Below are positions 17,011-28,226 of a DNA stretch of 64,000 bases, piece after piece. Position 1 is the first letter of the stretch. Every line of letters starts with the position of its first letter. The stretch spans positions 310,001 to 374,000 of the forward strand of contig NZ_LFIO01001107.1 in assembly GCF_001187535.1 (NCBI RefSeq), written 5' to 3'. The position numbers were made by a program, and so were the translations under genes. Below the pieces are notes generated by a model. It saw only the letters and a list, made by a program, of their open reading frames with translations, was not told where the DNA came from and made no database searches. The stretch is from Rhizobium ecuadorense. Its GTDB lineage: Bacteria; Pseudomonadota; Alphaproteobacteria; Rhizobiales; Rhizobiaceae.

Positions 17011-18195
17011 TCAAGTCCGTTTTCGAATGAACATCAGTCTGATGCCGGAAAGTAGGGCGTAAAAGCCGAAGAAGGCGGCAATTGCCCAGGCAAAACCGTT
17101 ATTTCCGGCGACATCGATCGCTGCGCCGATCGCCTGCGGCCCGGCCACGGTTCCCATCGCATAACAGAAGACGAAGGCGGCATTGGCCGCGGCAAGATCG
17201 GAACCCGTCAGCCGCGAGCCGAGATGGCTGAGGCCGACCGTATAGAGACCGGAGACACAGCCGCCCCAGAAAAGCAGGAGCCCGGCCATCAGCAGCCAGT
17301 TGTCGAGCAGCAGGGGCAGCAGCATCGAGCCGATGAAGCCCATCAGCGCCATGCCGGCCAGAAGCGGCCGCTTGTCGGAGATGCGGTCGGAGAGCAGGCC
17401 GAGCGGGATCTGGAAGATGATGTTGCCGACGCCCATCATGGTGAGCAGAAGCGCTGCCTGTGATTCGGTGAAATGGGCGCGCACCGCAAAGATCGGGAAG
17501 AGCGACAGACCGCCGGCTTCGACCGCGCCGAAGATGAAAACCGCCGCCGTCGCCGTCGGAACCAGGAAAACGTAGCGCATGAAATGCAGCTCCGGTTTTT
17601 CCTCGAGCACAGGGCTTTCGTCGCGGGCGATGAAGATCGGAATGGCGGCAAGCAGGATGGCACTGGCGCCGATCAGGAAAGGGAAGATGCCGTCGCTGCC
17701 GAGGATCGAAAACAGCAGCGGCCCGGCTGCGAACCCGAGCGAAAGCACGGTCGCATAGATGCCGAGCACGAAGCCGCGTTTGGACGGCGGCGAGGCGGCG
17801 TTGATCCAGAATTCGGAGAGGATGAACAGCGTCGTCGTTGCCCCGTGGAAGGCGAAGCGCAGCGGAAACCACATCCAGAAATCCTCGGCATAATAGAAAC
17901 CGAGTGCGCTCAGTGCCGAAATCAGCACCGCCCAGAGCATGGTCGGCGCAACGCCGTATTTATGGGCGAGCTTGGTGGTGATGGGCGCGGCGGCCATCGC
18001 CGCGACTCCTGCCATCGCTGTGTTGAGCCCGATCAGGGTGGACGAGATGCCGCGTTTTTCCAGGATGATGCTGAGAAGCGGGAGTCCGAGGCCGATTGCT
18101 ATGCCGACGGCCGATATGGACGAGACGGCTGCCACCAGAGAAGGCCAATGGATTTCCTCGACATCGCCCGGTGTGCCGTTTCTCGGCTGAGACAT
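17011..18195 (-). CDS. MFS transporter
   Basis: A 394-residue protein with about 12 hydrophobic segments in two halves of six. The MFS loop motif is visible between helices 2 and 3 (TTKLAHKYG) and repeated in the second half ([15 protein letters not shown]). [21 protein letters not shown] around helix 4-5 resembles the UMF1/YcaD-like sugar-efflux group. The substrate cannot be told. It starts ATG at 18195. The 258 bases upstream of it hold no gene. Confidence 0.87.
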   Translation of the reverse strand: MSQPRNGTPGDVEEIHWPSLVAAVSSISAVGIAIGLGLPLLSIILEKRGISSTLIGLNTAMAGVAAMAAAPITTKLAHKYGVAPTMLWAVLISALSALGFYYAEDFWMWFPLRFAFHGATTTLFILSEFWINAASPPSKRGFVLGIYATVLSLGFAAGPLLFSILGSDGIFPFLIGASAILLAAIPIFIARDESPVLEEKPELHFMRYVFLVPTATAAVFIFGAVEAGGLSLFPIFAVRAHFTESQAALLLTMMGVGNIIFQIPLGLLSDRISDKRPLLAGMALMGFIGSMLLPLLLDNWLLMAGLLLFWGGCVSGLYTVGLSHLGSRLTGSDLAAANAAFVFCYAMGTVAGPQAIGAAIDVAGNNGFAWAIAAFFGFYALLSGIRLMFIRKRT

Positions 18196-18453
18196 TTATC
18201 CATCCTTAGAAAGCTGCGCGAGCGAATCGGCCGGTTCCCGTCGAATAGATAGACACAGACGTGCCAAATCCGGGTGACGGATGCCGCTTCGCAGTATTTT
18301 CCGATGTGAGGGACCATCTGCGGAATGTAAAGCCCGTTCGGCCAAGAAATGCTTACCATGTCGGGTCGTTGAGGATCGTCGGCTGCCGCATTCAGGTGGT
18401 GGTCGGTGGAGCGCTGGCACTACACGTCAAATATGTCTGGAAGGTGAAGGCGC

Positions 18454-18906
18454 TCAATCCGGGCGTCCGGCAATGTCATAATCATCAGGTCCGTCGCTCT
18501 CGCCGCCGAAACCGTGCATGCGCAGCGCCCATTGCAGGCCGATGACGCCGCCCTTGATCGGCTGGATCGAGGCAAGCGCGGTGATGACGGTGATCGGCGC
18601 CCAGATGGCAATATGCGCCCATACCGGCAGCACGAAAGTCAGGTCCGTCAGCATATAGCCACCGACCACGACATGGCCGAGAACGAGGATGACGATATAG
18701 GGCGGCAGGTCGTCGGCGCGTTGATGATGCATCGCCTCGCCGCAGGACGCGCAATGATCGACCGGCTTCAGGAAGGCGCGGAAAAGTTTGCCGCTGCCGC
18801 AGGCCGGGCAACGGTTCATCAGCCCGCGCATGATGGAACGCCCCAGCGGCCGCTCGGTCTCCGGCCTATCGCCGTAGCGCACGGTCGGATCGGTCGATGT
18901 GCCCAT
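18454..18906 (-). CDS. DUF983 family membrane protein with zinc-ribbon-like Cys pairs
   Basis: A 150-residue protein. The N-terminal part has two CxxC pairs (RCPACGSG and HCASCGEA, about residues 33-56), likely a zinc ribbon facing the cytoplasm. Two membrane helices follow (about 70-88 and 94-113). RGLMNRCPACGSGKLF is the DUF983 signature. Function unknown; the family is widespread in alphaproteobacteria, often near rnr, as here (69 bases from the rnr stop, same strand, downstream in transcription). Confidence 0.85.
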   Translation of the reverse strand: MGTSTDPTVRYGDRPETERPLGRSIMRGLMNRCPACGSGKLFRAFLKPVDHCASCGEAMHHQRADDLPPYIVILVLGHVVVGGYMLTDLTFVLPVWAHIAIWAPITVITALASIQPIKGGVIGLQWALRMHGFGGESDGPDDYDIAGRPD

Positions 18907-18975
18907 GGTAAGTTCCTCTTTTAGGCCGAAAGCATGGGCCTGTGATGCATGCCCGATGCAGTTTCGCAGAATACC

Positions 18976-21348
18976 CTAACGCCGCCCGCGCGGCGGCCGC
19001 GTTCCGGGCTTCTTGCGGACCTGGCCCCTGTCGCGGCGCCCCGCCTTGTGGAAGGAGCGCGCCGCCGTCGGCATCTCGCGGCCCTCGCTGATCATCTCGA
19101 AGCGCAGCGCGCCGGCAAGCGGGATCGCTTCGGCAAGCTTCACCGTGACGTTGTCGCCAAGGCGATAGCCGAGCCCCGTTCTTTCACCCGAGAGCGCCTG
19201 ATGCGCCTCGTCATAGATGAAATAATCGGTGCCGAGCGTGGATATTGGAACGAAACCGTCGGCGCCATACTCCGGCAGGGCGATAAAAAGCCCGGATTTC
19301 GTAACGCCCGAGACCCGCCCGGCAAATTCCTCGCCGACGCGGCCGCTGAGATGATGCGCGATCAGCCGGTCGACCGTCTCGCGTTCGGCTGCCATCGCCC
19401 GGCGCTCGAAGGTCGAGATTTCGGCAGCGATATCGTCGAGAACAGCCTCTTCCTCAGTCGTGATGCCGCCGTCGCCGAAGCCGAGCGAGCCGACGAGGGC
19501 GCGATGCACGATGAGGTCGGCGTAACGGCGGATCGGTGAGGTGAAATGCGCGTATTTCATCAGGTTGAGGCCGAAATGGCCGATATTCTCCGGGCCGTAG
19601 ATCGCCTGGCTCTGCGAGCGCAGCACCATCTCGTTGACCATGGTCTGGTGCGGCGTGCCGTCCGCCTTTGCCAGAATGCCGTTGAAATTGTTGGCGCGCA
19701 TATTGCCGCCCTTGGCAAGGGGGATGCCGAGCGTCGCCAGGAATTCGCGCAGGATTTCCTGCTTGGCAAGCGTCGGGCCGTCATGGATGCGGTAGATCAG
19801 CGGCTGACGTTTCTTTTCCAGGGTCTCGGCGGCTGCGACGTTCGCCTGGATCATCATCTCCTCGATCAGCTTGTGCGCGTCGAGTCGCGGCGGCACGTGG
19901 ACCCGATCGACGGTGCCGTCGGGTTTCAGCAGGATCTTGCGCTCCGGCATGTCGAGTTCCAGCGGCTGGCGCCGGTCGCGTCCGCGCTTCATCACCTCAT
20001 AGGCGTGCCAGAGCGGCTTCAGGATCGGCTCGAGCATCGGCCCGGTCTTATCGTCCGGCTTGCCGTCGATCGCCGCCTGCGCCTGCTGATAGGAGAGCTT
20101 AGCCGCGCTCTTCATCATGATGCGATGAAACGTGTGGCCGATCTTGCGGCCTTCGCCGGAGAAGCTCATGCGCACGGCAAGCGCCGGCCGGTCGACGCCT
20201 TCCTTCAGCGAGCAGAGATCGTTGGAGATGCGCTCCGGCAGCATCGGCACGACGCGATCCGGGAAATAAACCGAGTTGCCGCGCTTCAGCGCCTCACGGT
20301 CGAGCGGCGACTTGGGGCGGACATACCAGGAGACGTCGGCAATCGCGACGGTGACGATGACGCCGCCGGGATTGTCGGGCGAGGGGTCGAGTTCGGCATA
20401 GACAGCGTCGTCGTGATCCTTGGCATCGGCCGGATCGATGGTGATCAGCGGCACGTCGCGCCAGTCCTCGCGATGCGACATGGTGGCGGGCTTTGCCTCC
20501 TCCGCCTCGGCGATAACGGCAGGCGGGAAGACATGCGGAATGCCATGCGCATGAATGGCGATCATCGAGATCGCCTTTTCCGAGCCGACCGAACCGACGA
20601 CGGAAAGCACCTTGGCGCGCGGCAGGCCGAAGCGGCCGAGGCGGGCGACTTCAATCTCGACCAAGTCGCCATCCGTGGCGCCGCCGGTGAAGTCTGGATC
20701 GATCACCATTTCCTCGCCGCGCCGCTCGATCGGCAGCAGCCGGCCGCCACCGCCGGGTGCGGCGCGGAAAACGCCCATCGAGGCGCCGCGGCGCTTGTCG
20801 ATTACCTTGATGATCCGCGCCGTATAGGCCGGTCCGCCGCGATCGACGGCCGGGAAAATCTTCGCCAGAATACGGTCGCCGAGGCCGGCGACGGGCGCCT
20901 TGCCCTTGCCCTGGCGGCCGGCCGGCGATTGCTGGCGGATGGCGACGGCGGGCGCGACACCCTGATCCTCAGGCCATTCCGCCGGCCGGCCGATCAGATC
21001 GCCGTCCTTGTCGCGCGTGGTGATATCGAGAACGGTGACCGGCGGCAGCGCGCCGGGACGGATCAGCGACTTGCGGTTCTTCTGCAGCATGCCTTCCTGC
21101 TCGAGCTCCTGCAGCATGTGCTTGAGCTCGACGCGGTTGTCGCCCTTCAGGCCGAAAGCCTTGGCGAGTTCACGCTTGGAAGCTTTCTGCGGATGATCGG
21201 CGATGAAGCGCAGGATCACCTCGCGCGACGGCAGCGCGCCATGGACAATGTTCAGCGGCTCGACGGCCGGAGCATCCTTGCCGGCACGGCCGATCTTGCC
21301 CGGGCGCTTGCCCGCGGGGTTCGTTCTGTCGCGCGGTATTCTGCTCAC
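18976..21348 (-). CDS. rnr: Ribonuclease R
   Basis: A 790-residue 3'-5' exoribonuclease of the RNase II/RNB family, which degrades structured RNA. There is an N-terminal winged-helix region (about 40-100), cold-shock-like domains (about 150-270), the RNB domain with the catalytic aspartates in TIDPADAKDHDDAVY (about 318-332), and a C-terminal S1 domain. A basic tail (RRDRGQVRKKPGTRPPRGRR) follows, likely binding RNA. It starts with GTG at 21348, one base past the topA stop (TGA-C-GTG), so it is translationally linked to topA. Confidence 0.95.
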   Translation of the reverse strand: MSRIPRDRTNPAGKRPGKIGRAGKDAPAVEPLNIVHGALPSREVILRFIADHPQKASKRELAKAFGLKGDNRVELKHMLQELEQEGMLQKNRKSLIRPGALPPVTVLDITTRDKDGDLIGRPAEWPEDQGVAPAVAIRQQSPAGRQGKGKAPVAGLGDRILAKIFPAVDRGGPAYTARIIKVIDKRRGASMGVFRAAPGGGGRLLPIERRGEEMVIDPDFTGGATDGDLVEIEVARLGRFGLPRAKVLSVVGSVGSEKAISMIAIHAHGIPHVFPPAVIAEAEEAKPATMSHREDWRDVPLITIDPADAKDHDDAVYAELDPSPDNPGGVIVTVAIADVSWYVRPKSPLDREALKRGNSVYFPDRVVPMLPERISNDLCSLKEGVDRPALAVRMSFSGEGRKIGHTFHRIMMKSAAKLSYQQAQAAIDGKPDDKTGPMLEPILKPLWHAYEVMKRGRDRRQPLELDMPERKILLKPDGTVDRVHVPPRLDAHKLIEEMMIQANVAAAETLEKKRQPLIYRIHDGPTLAKQEILREFLATLGIPLAKGGNMRANNFNGILAKADGTPHQTMVNEMVLRSQSQAIYGPENIGHFGLNLMKYAHFTSPIRRYADLIVHRALVGSLGFGDGGITTEEEAVLDDIAAEISTFERRAMAAERETVDRLIAHHLSGRVGEEFAGRVSGVTKSGLFIALPEYGADGFVPISTLGTDYFIYDEAHQALSGERTGLGYRLGDNVTVKLAEAIPLAGALRFEMISEGREMPTAARSFHKAGRRDRGQVRKKPGTRPPRGRR

Positions 21349-21349
21349 G

Positions 21350-24004
21350 TCAGCTCTTTTTCGATTTCGCGGGCGCTTTCGCCTTCGTTGCCTTCGGCTT
21401 GGCCGCCGTCTTGGTGGTCTTGGCTTCGGCGGCCGCCGCCTTCGGCTTGGCTTTCGCCTTGCTCGTTTTGCCGGCTGGCGCTTTGCCGGCCTTCTCCGTG
21501 ATCAGCGCGAGCGCCTCCTCGACGGTGATTGCCTGCGGATCCTTGCCCTTCGGCAAGGTGGCGTTGACCTTGCCCCAGTTGACGTAAGGCCCGTACTTGC
21601 CGTCGCGAACGGTGATGGCGCCGCCATCGGGATGATCGCCGAGCGTCTTCAGCGCCGCCGGCGTGCCGCGCGAACCCCGGCCAGGCGCCTGGTTTGCCTT
21701 TTCGGCAATGACGGTCACGGCGCGGTTGAGGCCGACCGAGAACACGTCCTCGATCGTTTCCAGATTGGCATAGGAACCGTCATGCAGAAGGAACGGCCCG
21801 TAGCGGCCGATGCCCGACGAGATCATCTTGCCGGATTCAGGATGTTTGCCGATATCGCGCGGCAGCGAAATCAAAGCCATCGCCTTTTCATAGTCGATAT
21901 CCTCAGGCTTCCAGCCCTTCGGCAGCGAAGCGCGCTTGGCTTCCTTGCCGTCGCCGCGCTGGATATAGGGGCCGAAACGGCCGGAACGCAGCGTCAGTTC
22001 CTCGCCGGTCGTCGGATCGGTGCCGAGGTTCTTCGGCTCGTTGAGCGCGGCACCATCCGCCTCTCCGCCGTTTTCGGAGGAGAGCTGGCGGGTGTAATTG
22101 CATTCCGGATAGTTCGAGCAGCCAACGAAGGCGCCGTATTTGCCGAGCTTCAGCGACAGGTTGCCGGTGCCGCAAACCTGACAGATCCGGGGATCGCTGC
22201 CGTCCTCCCGCTTCGGGAAGACCAGCGGCGCCAGCGCCTCGTTCAGCGAATCGAGCACATTGGTGACGCGCAGTTCCTTGGTGTCTTCGATCTGGGCGAA
22301 GAAATCCTTCCAGAAATCGCGCAGCACCTGCTTCCAGTTCAGCTCGCCGGCGGAAATCCGATCGAGCTTTTCCTCGAGATCGGCGGTGAAGTCGTATTCG
22401 ACATATTTGGTGAAGAAGCTTTCGAGGAAAGCCGTCACCAGACGGCCCTTGGCCTGCGGGATCAGCTTGCGCTTGTCGATCGTCACATAGTCGCGGTCGC
22501 GCAGCGTCGCCAGCGTCGCCGCATAGGTGGAGGGGCGGCCGATGCCGAGCTCTTCCATCTTCTTGATCAGCGAGGCTTCCGAATAGCGCGGCGGCGGCTC
22601 GGTGAAATGCTGGGTCGAATTGATCTTCTGCTTGGCGAGCGTCTCGCGCGCATTGATCTCCGGCAGGCGGCCATCCTCGTCGCCGTCGTCACTCTGCTCG
22701 CCGTCTTCCTTCTGATCGGTATAGGCAGCGATGAAGCCGTCGAAGCGGATGACCGAGCCGACGGCGCGCAGGCCGGCCTTCTCGCCCTTGTTGTCGGCGG
22801 TGATTTCAGCCGTCGTGCGCTCGATTTCGGCCGAGGCCATCTGGCTGGCGATGCCGCGCTTCCAGATCAGGTCATAGAGCCGGATCTGGTCGGCATCGAG
22901 GAATTGGCGCACGCGGTCGGGCGAGCGGTAGAAATCGGTCGGGCGGATCGCCTCGTGCGCCTCCTGGGCGTTCTTGGCCTTGGTGGAATAGAAGCGCGCC
23001 TTTTCAGGCATGTAACGCTCGCCGAACTGATCGACGATGGCGCGGCGCGCAGCATCGATCGCCTCGGGCGCCATCTGCACGCCATCGGTTCGCATATAGG
23101 TGATAAGACCGACGGTCTCGCCGCCGATATCGACGCCTTCATAAAGCTTCTGGGCGATCTGCATGGTGCGCGAGGCGGAGAAGCCGAGATTGGAGGAGGC
23201 GGCCTGCTGCAAAGTCGAAGTCGTAAATGGCGGTCCCGGGTTGCGCTTGACCGGTTTCGCCTCGACCGTGTCGACGACATAGCTCGCACCGTCCAGCAAG
23301 GCCTTCAGCCGGCCTGCATCCTCGCCGTTGCCGATCGCGCGGGGCGGCAGCCGTTTGCCGCTTGCCGAAACCAGTCTTGCCTCGAACTCGTCGCCGCGCG
23401 GCGTCTTCAGCAGCGCCGAGATGTTCCAGTATTCTTCCGAAATGAAGCGCTCGATCTCGGATTCGCGGTCGCAGACCAGGCGAAGCGCCACAGACTGCAC
23501 GCGGCCGGCCGAGCGCGCGCCGGGCAGCTTGCGCCACAGCACGGGGGAAAGATTGAAGCCGACGAGATAGTCGAGGGCGCGGCGGGCGAGATAGGCGTCG
23601 ACCAGCGGCACGTCGATGTCGCGCGGATCGGCCATCGCGTCGAGCACCGCCTTCTTGGTGATCGCGTTGAAGACGACGCGCTTGACCGGCTTGCCGTTCA
23701 GCACCCGCTTCTTGTTCAGCATGTCGAGGACGTGCCAGGAAATCGCTTCGCCTTCGCGATCCGGGTCGGTCGCGAGAAACAGGCCGTCAGAGGATTTCAC
23801 CGCGTCGGCGATGTCCTTCATCCGCTTGGCCGAGGCCCCGTCGACCTCCCAAAGCATTTCGAAATCCTGATCGGGGAGGACCGAGCCATCCTTGGCAGGC
23901 AGATCGCGCACATGGCCGAAGGAGGCGAGCACTTTGTATCCCGAACCCAGATACTTGTTGATCGTCTTGGCCTTGGCAGGCGATTCCACCACTACAACAT
24001 TCAT
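21350..24004 (-). CDS. topA: DNA topoisomerase I
   Basis: An 884-residue type IA topoisomerase that relaxes negative supercoils. Toprim motifs are VVESPAKAKTINKYLG (about 5-20) and DPDREGEA. The catalytic tyrosine is in GLITYMRTDG (about Y303). The gate domains follow. The C-terminus has one intact four-Cys zinc module (CQVCGTGN..GCSNYPEC), then repeats built on GRFGPYIQRG, GRYGPFLLHDG and GKYGPYVNWG, and a Lys/Ala-rich tail (about 835-884). The minus-strand CTTGAC at 24112-24107 could be its -35. Confidence 0.96.
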   Translation of the reverse strand: MNVVVVESPAKAKTINKYLGSGYKVLASFGHVRDLPAKDGSVLPDQDFEMLWEVDGASAKRMKDIADAVKSSDGLFLATDPDREGEAISWHVLDMLNKKRVLNGKPVKRVVFNAITKKAVLDAMADPRDIDVPLVDAYLARRALDYLVGFNLSPVLWRKLPGARSAGRVQSVALRLVCDRESEIERFISEEYWNISALLKTPRGDEFEARLVSASGKRLPPRAIGNGEDAGRLKALLDGASYVVDTVEAKPVKRNPGPPFTTSTLQQAASSNLGFSASRTMQIAQKLYEGVDIGGETVGLITYMRTDGVQMAPEAIDAARRAIVDQFGERYMPEKARFYSTKAKNAQEAHEAIRPTDFYRSPDRVRQFLDADQIRLYDLIWKRGIASQMASAEIERTTAEITADNKGEKAGLRAVGSVIRFDGFIAAYTDQKEDGEQSDDGDEDGRLPEINARETLAKQKINSTQHFTEPPPRYSEASLIKKMEELGIGRPSTYAATLATLRDRDYVTIDKRKLIPQAKGRLVTAFLESFFTKYVEYDFTADLEEKLDRISAGELNWKQVLRDFWKDFFAQIEDTKELRVTNVLDSLNEALAPLVFPKREDGSDPRICQVCGTGNLSLKLGKYGAFVGCSNYPECNYTRQLSSENGGEADGAALNEPKNLGTDPTTGEELTLRSGRFGPYIQRGDGKEAKRASLPKGWKPEDIDYEKAMALISLPRDIGKHPESGKMISSGIGRYGPFLLHDGSYANLETIEDVFSVGLNRAVTVIAEKANQAPGRGSRGTPAALKTLGDHPDGGAITVRDGKYGPYVNWGKVNATLPKGKDPQAITVEEALALITEKAGKAPAGKTSKAKAKPKAAAAEAKTTKTAAKPKATKAKAPAKSKKS

Positions 24005-24175
24005 GATGATTCTCTAAAAAAGGAAACGACGCCAGCGTTGAAGCCAGCGCAACACACACCGCAACATGGATACCGGCCCTCCGACATGGACAGGGAAATC
24101 GCTGCGGTCAAGGGGTTTGCTACAATTTTACGTCTTGCAGCTGCTGTAAAGCGGCCCGCTCGTATCGTGCAAGCC

Positions 24176-25318
24176 TCAGTCGGAAAGCGAGATGAGACCG
24201 CCCTGATGCCGGTGCAGCCTGCCTGCGATGTCGAGCTCCAGCAGGATGAGATAGACCGCCGATGCCGAGAGCCCGGTATGGCGGATAATATCGTCGATCT
24301 CGACCGGCGTCGGCCCGAGCGCATCGATGATGCGGTTGCGATCCGTATCGCCGGGCGGCATCGTCATTGCCCCGCCGTCACGCGGCGGTTCCTCGGCCAT
24401 CGACGACGGGAACAGCTCGAATTGCGCCAGCGGCGCCAAGGATTCGACGACATCGGCCGGTGTGGTGACGATCGAAGCCCCGTCCTTCAGCAGGCCGTTG
24501 GTGCCATGGCAGCGCGGATCGAGCGGTGAGCCGGGCACGGCAAACACCAGCCGGCCGAATTCGCCGGCAAGCCGTGCGGTGATCAGCGATCCCGAGCGCG
24601 TTGCCGCTTCGACGACCACGAGGCCGAGCGCGATGCCGGCGATCAGCCGGTTGCGGCGCGGGAAATCGCGGGCGCGGGGCTCCCAGCCGAAAGGCATCTC
24701 GCTGACCGCCAGGCCGTTGCCGCCGGTTATCTCCTCGAGCAGGCCGATATTCTCCGGCGGGTAGGGCTGGTCGAGACCGCCGGCAAGCGCCGCGATCGTG
24801 CCGGTATCGAGGCTTGCCCGGTGGGCCGATGTGTCGATGCCGCGCGCCAGGCCCGAGACCACGGTATATCCAGCCCGGCCGCAGTCGCGCGCCACCATCG
24901 CGGCGAACTTGGCGCCGGCGATCGAGGCGTTGCGCGAACCGACGATGCCGACGGCCGGCCGTTTGGCGGCGGCAAGCGCGCCTTTGACGGCCAGCAGCGG
25001 CGGCGCGCCGTCGATCTGCTTCAGCGCCTGCGGATAGTCCGGCTCGCCGATGCCGACGAAGCGGGCGCCGAAGCGATGCGCCGCCTCCAGCTCCCGATGC
25101 GCCTCGGCCTCGCTGGCGATGCGGATTGCCCGCGTGGCGCCGCCACGCGCCGAAAGCTCCGGCAGCGCCGCAAGCGCTGCCTCGGCCGAACCGAAATGAT
25201 TGATGAGGTCGCGAAAGGTCGCCGGGCCGATATTGTCGGAGCGGATCAGGCGCAGCCAGGCAATTCTCTGCCGTTCGCTCAGCACAGTGCCTTTTGGTCC
25301 CGCGCTCAGCGCATCCAT
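24176..25318 (-). CDS. dprA: DNA-processing protein DprA (DprA/Smf)
   Basis: A 380-residue protein. An N-terminal SAM/HhH-like region ([22 protein letters not shown], about 25-46) is followed by the Rossmann DprA core with [22 protein letters not shown] and [16 protein letters not shown], and a C-terminal winged-helix-like domain (about 315-380, [20 protein letters not shown]). DprA loads RecA on single-stranded DNA during transformation. In rhizobia its role is unproven. Its ATG overlaps the plsY stop by one base (TAATG), so the two are translated together. Confidence 0.93.
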   Translation of the reverse strand: MDALSAGPKGTVLSERQRIAWLRLIRSDNIGPATFRDLINHFGSAEAALAALPELSARGGATRAIRIASEAEAHRELEAAHRFGARFVGIGEPDYPQALKQIDGAPPLLAVKGALAAAKRPAVGIVGSRNASIAGAKFAAMVARDCGRAGYTVVSGLARGIDTSAHRASLDTGTIAALAGGLDQPYPPENIGLLEEITGGNGLAVSEMPFGWEPRARDFPRRNRLIAGIALGLVVVEAATRSGSLITARLAGEFGRLVFAVPGSPLDPRCHGTNGLLKDGASIVTTPADVVESLAPLAQFELFPSSMAEEPPRDGGAMTMPPGDTDRNRIIDALGPTPVEIDDIIRHTGLSASAVYLILLELDIAGRLHRHQGGLISLSD

Positions 25319-25938
25319 TATCCCTTCGCCCCGATCTTGCTTTCCGTACCGCCCATCAGGCGGGAGATGTTCGCCCGGTGCTTCCAGTAGGAGATCAGCG
25401 TCATGATCGCCATGACGGCTGCAACCTTTTCATTGCCCAGTATCCACAGCGCAACCGGAATGACAAGCATGGCAACCAGCGCCGACAGCGAGGAGTAGCG
25501 GGTGGTGAAGGCGACGGCCAGCCAGATGGCGGCAAAGAGCACGACCATGATCGGCGCGACGCCGAGCAGGGTGCCGATATAGGTGGCGACGCCCTTGCCG
25601 CCCTTGAAGCCGATCCAGACCGGGAAGAGGTGGCCGATGAAAGCGAAGAAACCGGCGATGATCGCAGCCTCCTCACCGAGGAAATAACCGACGACCCAGG
25701 CCGCTGCCGATGCCTTCAGCGCATCGAGCAGCAGCGTCGCCGCCGCAAGCTTGCGGTTTCCGGTTCTCAGCACATTCGTCGCGCCGATATTGCCGGAGCC
25801 GATGCTGCGCACGTCGCCGAGGCCGGCGGCGCGGGTGAGGATCAGGCCGAAAGGAATGGAGCCGAAGAGATAACCGATGACGGCGGCGGCAAGCGCGACC
25901 GGCAGCGTGATCTGCCATGACATGAGATTGGATAACAT
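25318..25938 (-). CDS. plsY: Acyl-phosphate:glycerol-3-phosphate acyltransferase PlsY
   Basis: A 206-residue inner-membrane enzyme with about five helices. It transfers the acyl group from acyl-phosphate to glycerol-3-phosphate, the first step of phospholipid synthesis. The family motifs are present: GSIPFG (about 25-30), [14 protein letters not shown] (about 47-60), [18 protein letters not shown] (about 103-120). The start is taken at 25938; M6 (MSWQITL) is an alternative. It is co-directional and overlaps dprA by one base. Confidence 0.95.
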   Translation of the reverse strand: MLSNLMSWQITLPVALAAAVIGYLFGSIPFGLILTRAAGLGDVRSIGSGNIGATNVLRTGNRKLAAATLLLDALKASAAAWVVGYFLGEEAAIIAGFFAFIGHLFPVWIGFKGGKGVATYIGTLLGVAPIMVVLFAAIWLAVAFTTRYSSLSALVAMLVIPVALWILGNEKVAAVMAIMTLISYWKHRANISRLMGGTESKIGAKG

Positions 25939-25983
25939 ATGCCGCCTCAGCCCCTCCGTGGCCTATCCCCAGTATGCCGTTTC

Positions 25984-27273
25984 CTAGAGTGCGTGGACAA
26001 GCTTTCCCGAGACATATGTCGCGATTGCCCGCCCGCTGAAGCGCGCATCTTCGAACGGCGTGTTCTTCGAGCGGGAGAGAAGCATGTCTTTGGCGACAAG
26101 CCAAGGCTCATCGAGATCGATGAGCGCGATATCGGCCGCCGCCCCCGGCTTCAGCGTGCCGGCGGCGAGGCCGAAAATCTCGGCCGGGCGGGTGGACATG
26201 GCGTCGATCAGGCGCATCAGGCTCACCTGGCCGCCATGGTGCAGCCTGAGAGCCGCCGCCAGCATGGTTTCCAGCCCGACCGCACCGTCTTCAGCCTCGC
26301 CGAAGGGCAGGCGCTTGGTATCGACGTCCTGCGGGTCGTGCGAGGAGACGATGATGTCGATCGCGCCGCTTGCCAGCGCCTCGACCATCGCCACCCGATC
26401 GTCTTCCGGGCGCAGTGGCGGATAGAGCTTGAAGAAGCTGCGGTATTCGCCGATGTCGTTTTCGTTGAGCGCCAGATTGTTGATCGAGATGCCTGAGGTC
26501 ACCTTGGCGCCGCGGCTGCGGGCGCGTTCGATCGCCTCGACCGATTGCGGCACCGAGATCATCGCGGCATGATAACGGCCGCGTGTCAGCTCCGCGATCC
26601 TGAGATCGCGTTCGAGCGGGATGAGTTCGGCTTCCCTTGGAATGCCGGAGAGCCCGAGCCAACTGGCGAAAAGCCCCTCATGCATGACGCCGTTGGCGCC
26701 GAGATATTTGTCACGCGTTTCGCAGCAGATGACGGCGCCGAATTCCCGCGCATAGGTCATGATCCGGCGCAGCACCTGCGTGTCGTGGACGCTGGAATGG
26801 GCATCGGTGAAGGCGACGGCGCCCGCCTGCATCAACAGGCCGATCTCCGTCATCTCCTCGCCGGCAAGGCCCTTGGTGATGGCGGCGGCCGGATAGACGT
26901 TGACCGCGGCGGTATCGCGCGCCGTCTTCTTGACGAATTCGACGAGCGCGATGTCGTCGAGGACGGGATCGGTGTCCGGCATCATGATGATCGAGGTGAC
27001 ACCGCCGGCTGCCGCCGCCCGGCTTGCCGAGGCGATCGTCTCGCGATGTTCGCCGCCGGGTTCGCCGATATGGACACGCGCATCGACGAGGCCAGGCGTG
27101 GCGACGAGGCCGGTGCAGTCGCGGATATCAGCACCTTCAGGCGCGCCCTGGTTCTGCGCTGCGCTGCCGGCGGCCAGGATCACGCCGTTTTCGGCGATGA
27201 TCGTGCCCACCTCGTCGAGATTGCGCGAGGGATCGACGATACGGACGTTCTGGAGGACGATCGGGTTGCTCAT
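25984..27273 (-). CDS. pyrC: Dihydroorotase-like protein (PyrC'), probably catalytically inactive
   Basis: A 429-residue amidohydrolase-fold protein of the PyrC family, whose ATG overlaps the pyrB stop (ATGA), so it is co-translated with pyrB. The fold is intact, but the metal-site motifs are largely gone. HxH near the start of the barrel is RVH (R66-V-H68). The HCED motif reads CCET, HxST reads MISVP, PHH reads INN, and TDHAPH reads SSHDPQ. This matches the degenerate PyrC' partners that hold PyrB in an active complex in Pseudomonas. A true dihydroorotase would then be needed elsewhere. The inactive call is inference from residues. Confidence 0.88.
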
Positions 27274-28226
27274 GCCTTCAATCCATCGGTTCGGGGACCC
27301 TGGTTCTGCGAGACGAGCAGCGTCTCCATCACCGCCATGCGCACAGCGACCCCCATTTCCACCTGTTCGGCGATCACGCTCTGCGGGCCGTCGGCCACCT
27401 CGGAGGCGATCTCGACGCCGCGGTTCATCGGGCCGGGATGCATGACCAGTGCATCCTCCTTCGCCGCTTTCAGTGTTTCGGCGTCGAGCCCATAGAAATG
27501 ATAGTATTCGCGCACCGAAGGCACGAAGGCGCCGGACATGCGCTCGCGCTGCAGCCGCAGCATCATCACCACGTCGGCGTCCTTTAGCCCTTCCTTCATC
27601 GAATGGAAGACCTCGACGCCCATATCGGCGATGCCGGCGGGCAGCAGCGTAGCGGGCGCGACGACACGCACGCGCGCACCCATGGCATTGAGCAGCAGGA
27701 TATTGGAGCGCGCCACACGTGAATGCAGCACGTCGCCGCAGATCGCCACGATGATGCGCGAGAGCTTGCCCTTGGCACGGCGGATCGTCAGCGCGTCGAG
27801 CAGCGCCTGGGTCGGATGTTCGTGCTGGCCGTCGCCGGCATTGACGACCGAGCAGGAGACCTTTTGGGCGAGAAGGGCGGCAGCACCGGCGCTGGAATGA
27901 CGGATGACCAGCACGTCGGGGCGCATCGCATTCAGCGTCATCGCCGTATCGATCAGCGTTTCGCCCTTCTTCACCGAGGAATTGCCGACCGACATGTTCA
28001 TCACATCGGCGCCGAGCCGCTTGCCGGCAAGCTCGAAGGAGGCCTGCGTGCGGGTCGATGCCTCGAAGAACAGGTTGATCTGCGTCAGTCCGCGCAGCGT
28101 CGACGTCTTCTTCTCGCGCTGGCGGCTGATCTTGACGGCTTCGTCGGCCTTGTCGAGTAGATAGGTGATATCCTGCTCGGTGAGGCCCTTGATGCCGATG
28201 AGGTGGCGGTGGGGGAAAAAGACCAT
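27270..28226 (-). CDS. pyrB: Aspartate carbamoyltransferase catalytic chain
   Basis: A 318-residue transcarbamoylase making carbamoyl-aspartate in pyrimidine synthesis. Carbamoyl-phosphate binding motif [13 protein letters not shown] (about 51-63), HPTQALLD (about 137-144) and the aspartate-side [10 protein letters not shown] are intact. The ATG at 28226 ([11 protein letters not shown]) is chosen for its AGAGGCAGGG ribosome site and family length; an in-frame start at 28283 adds 19 unrelated residues. It overlaps the degenerate pyrC by 4 bases. No pyrI regulatory chain is seen. Confidence 0.95.
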
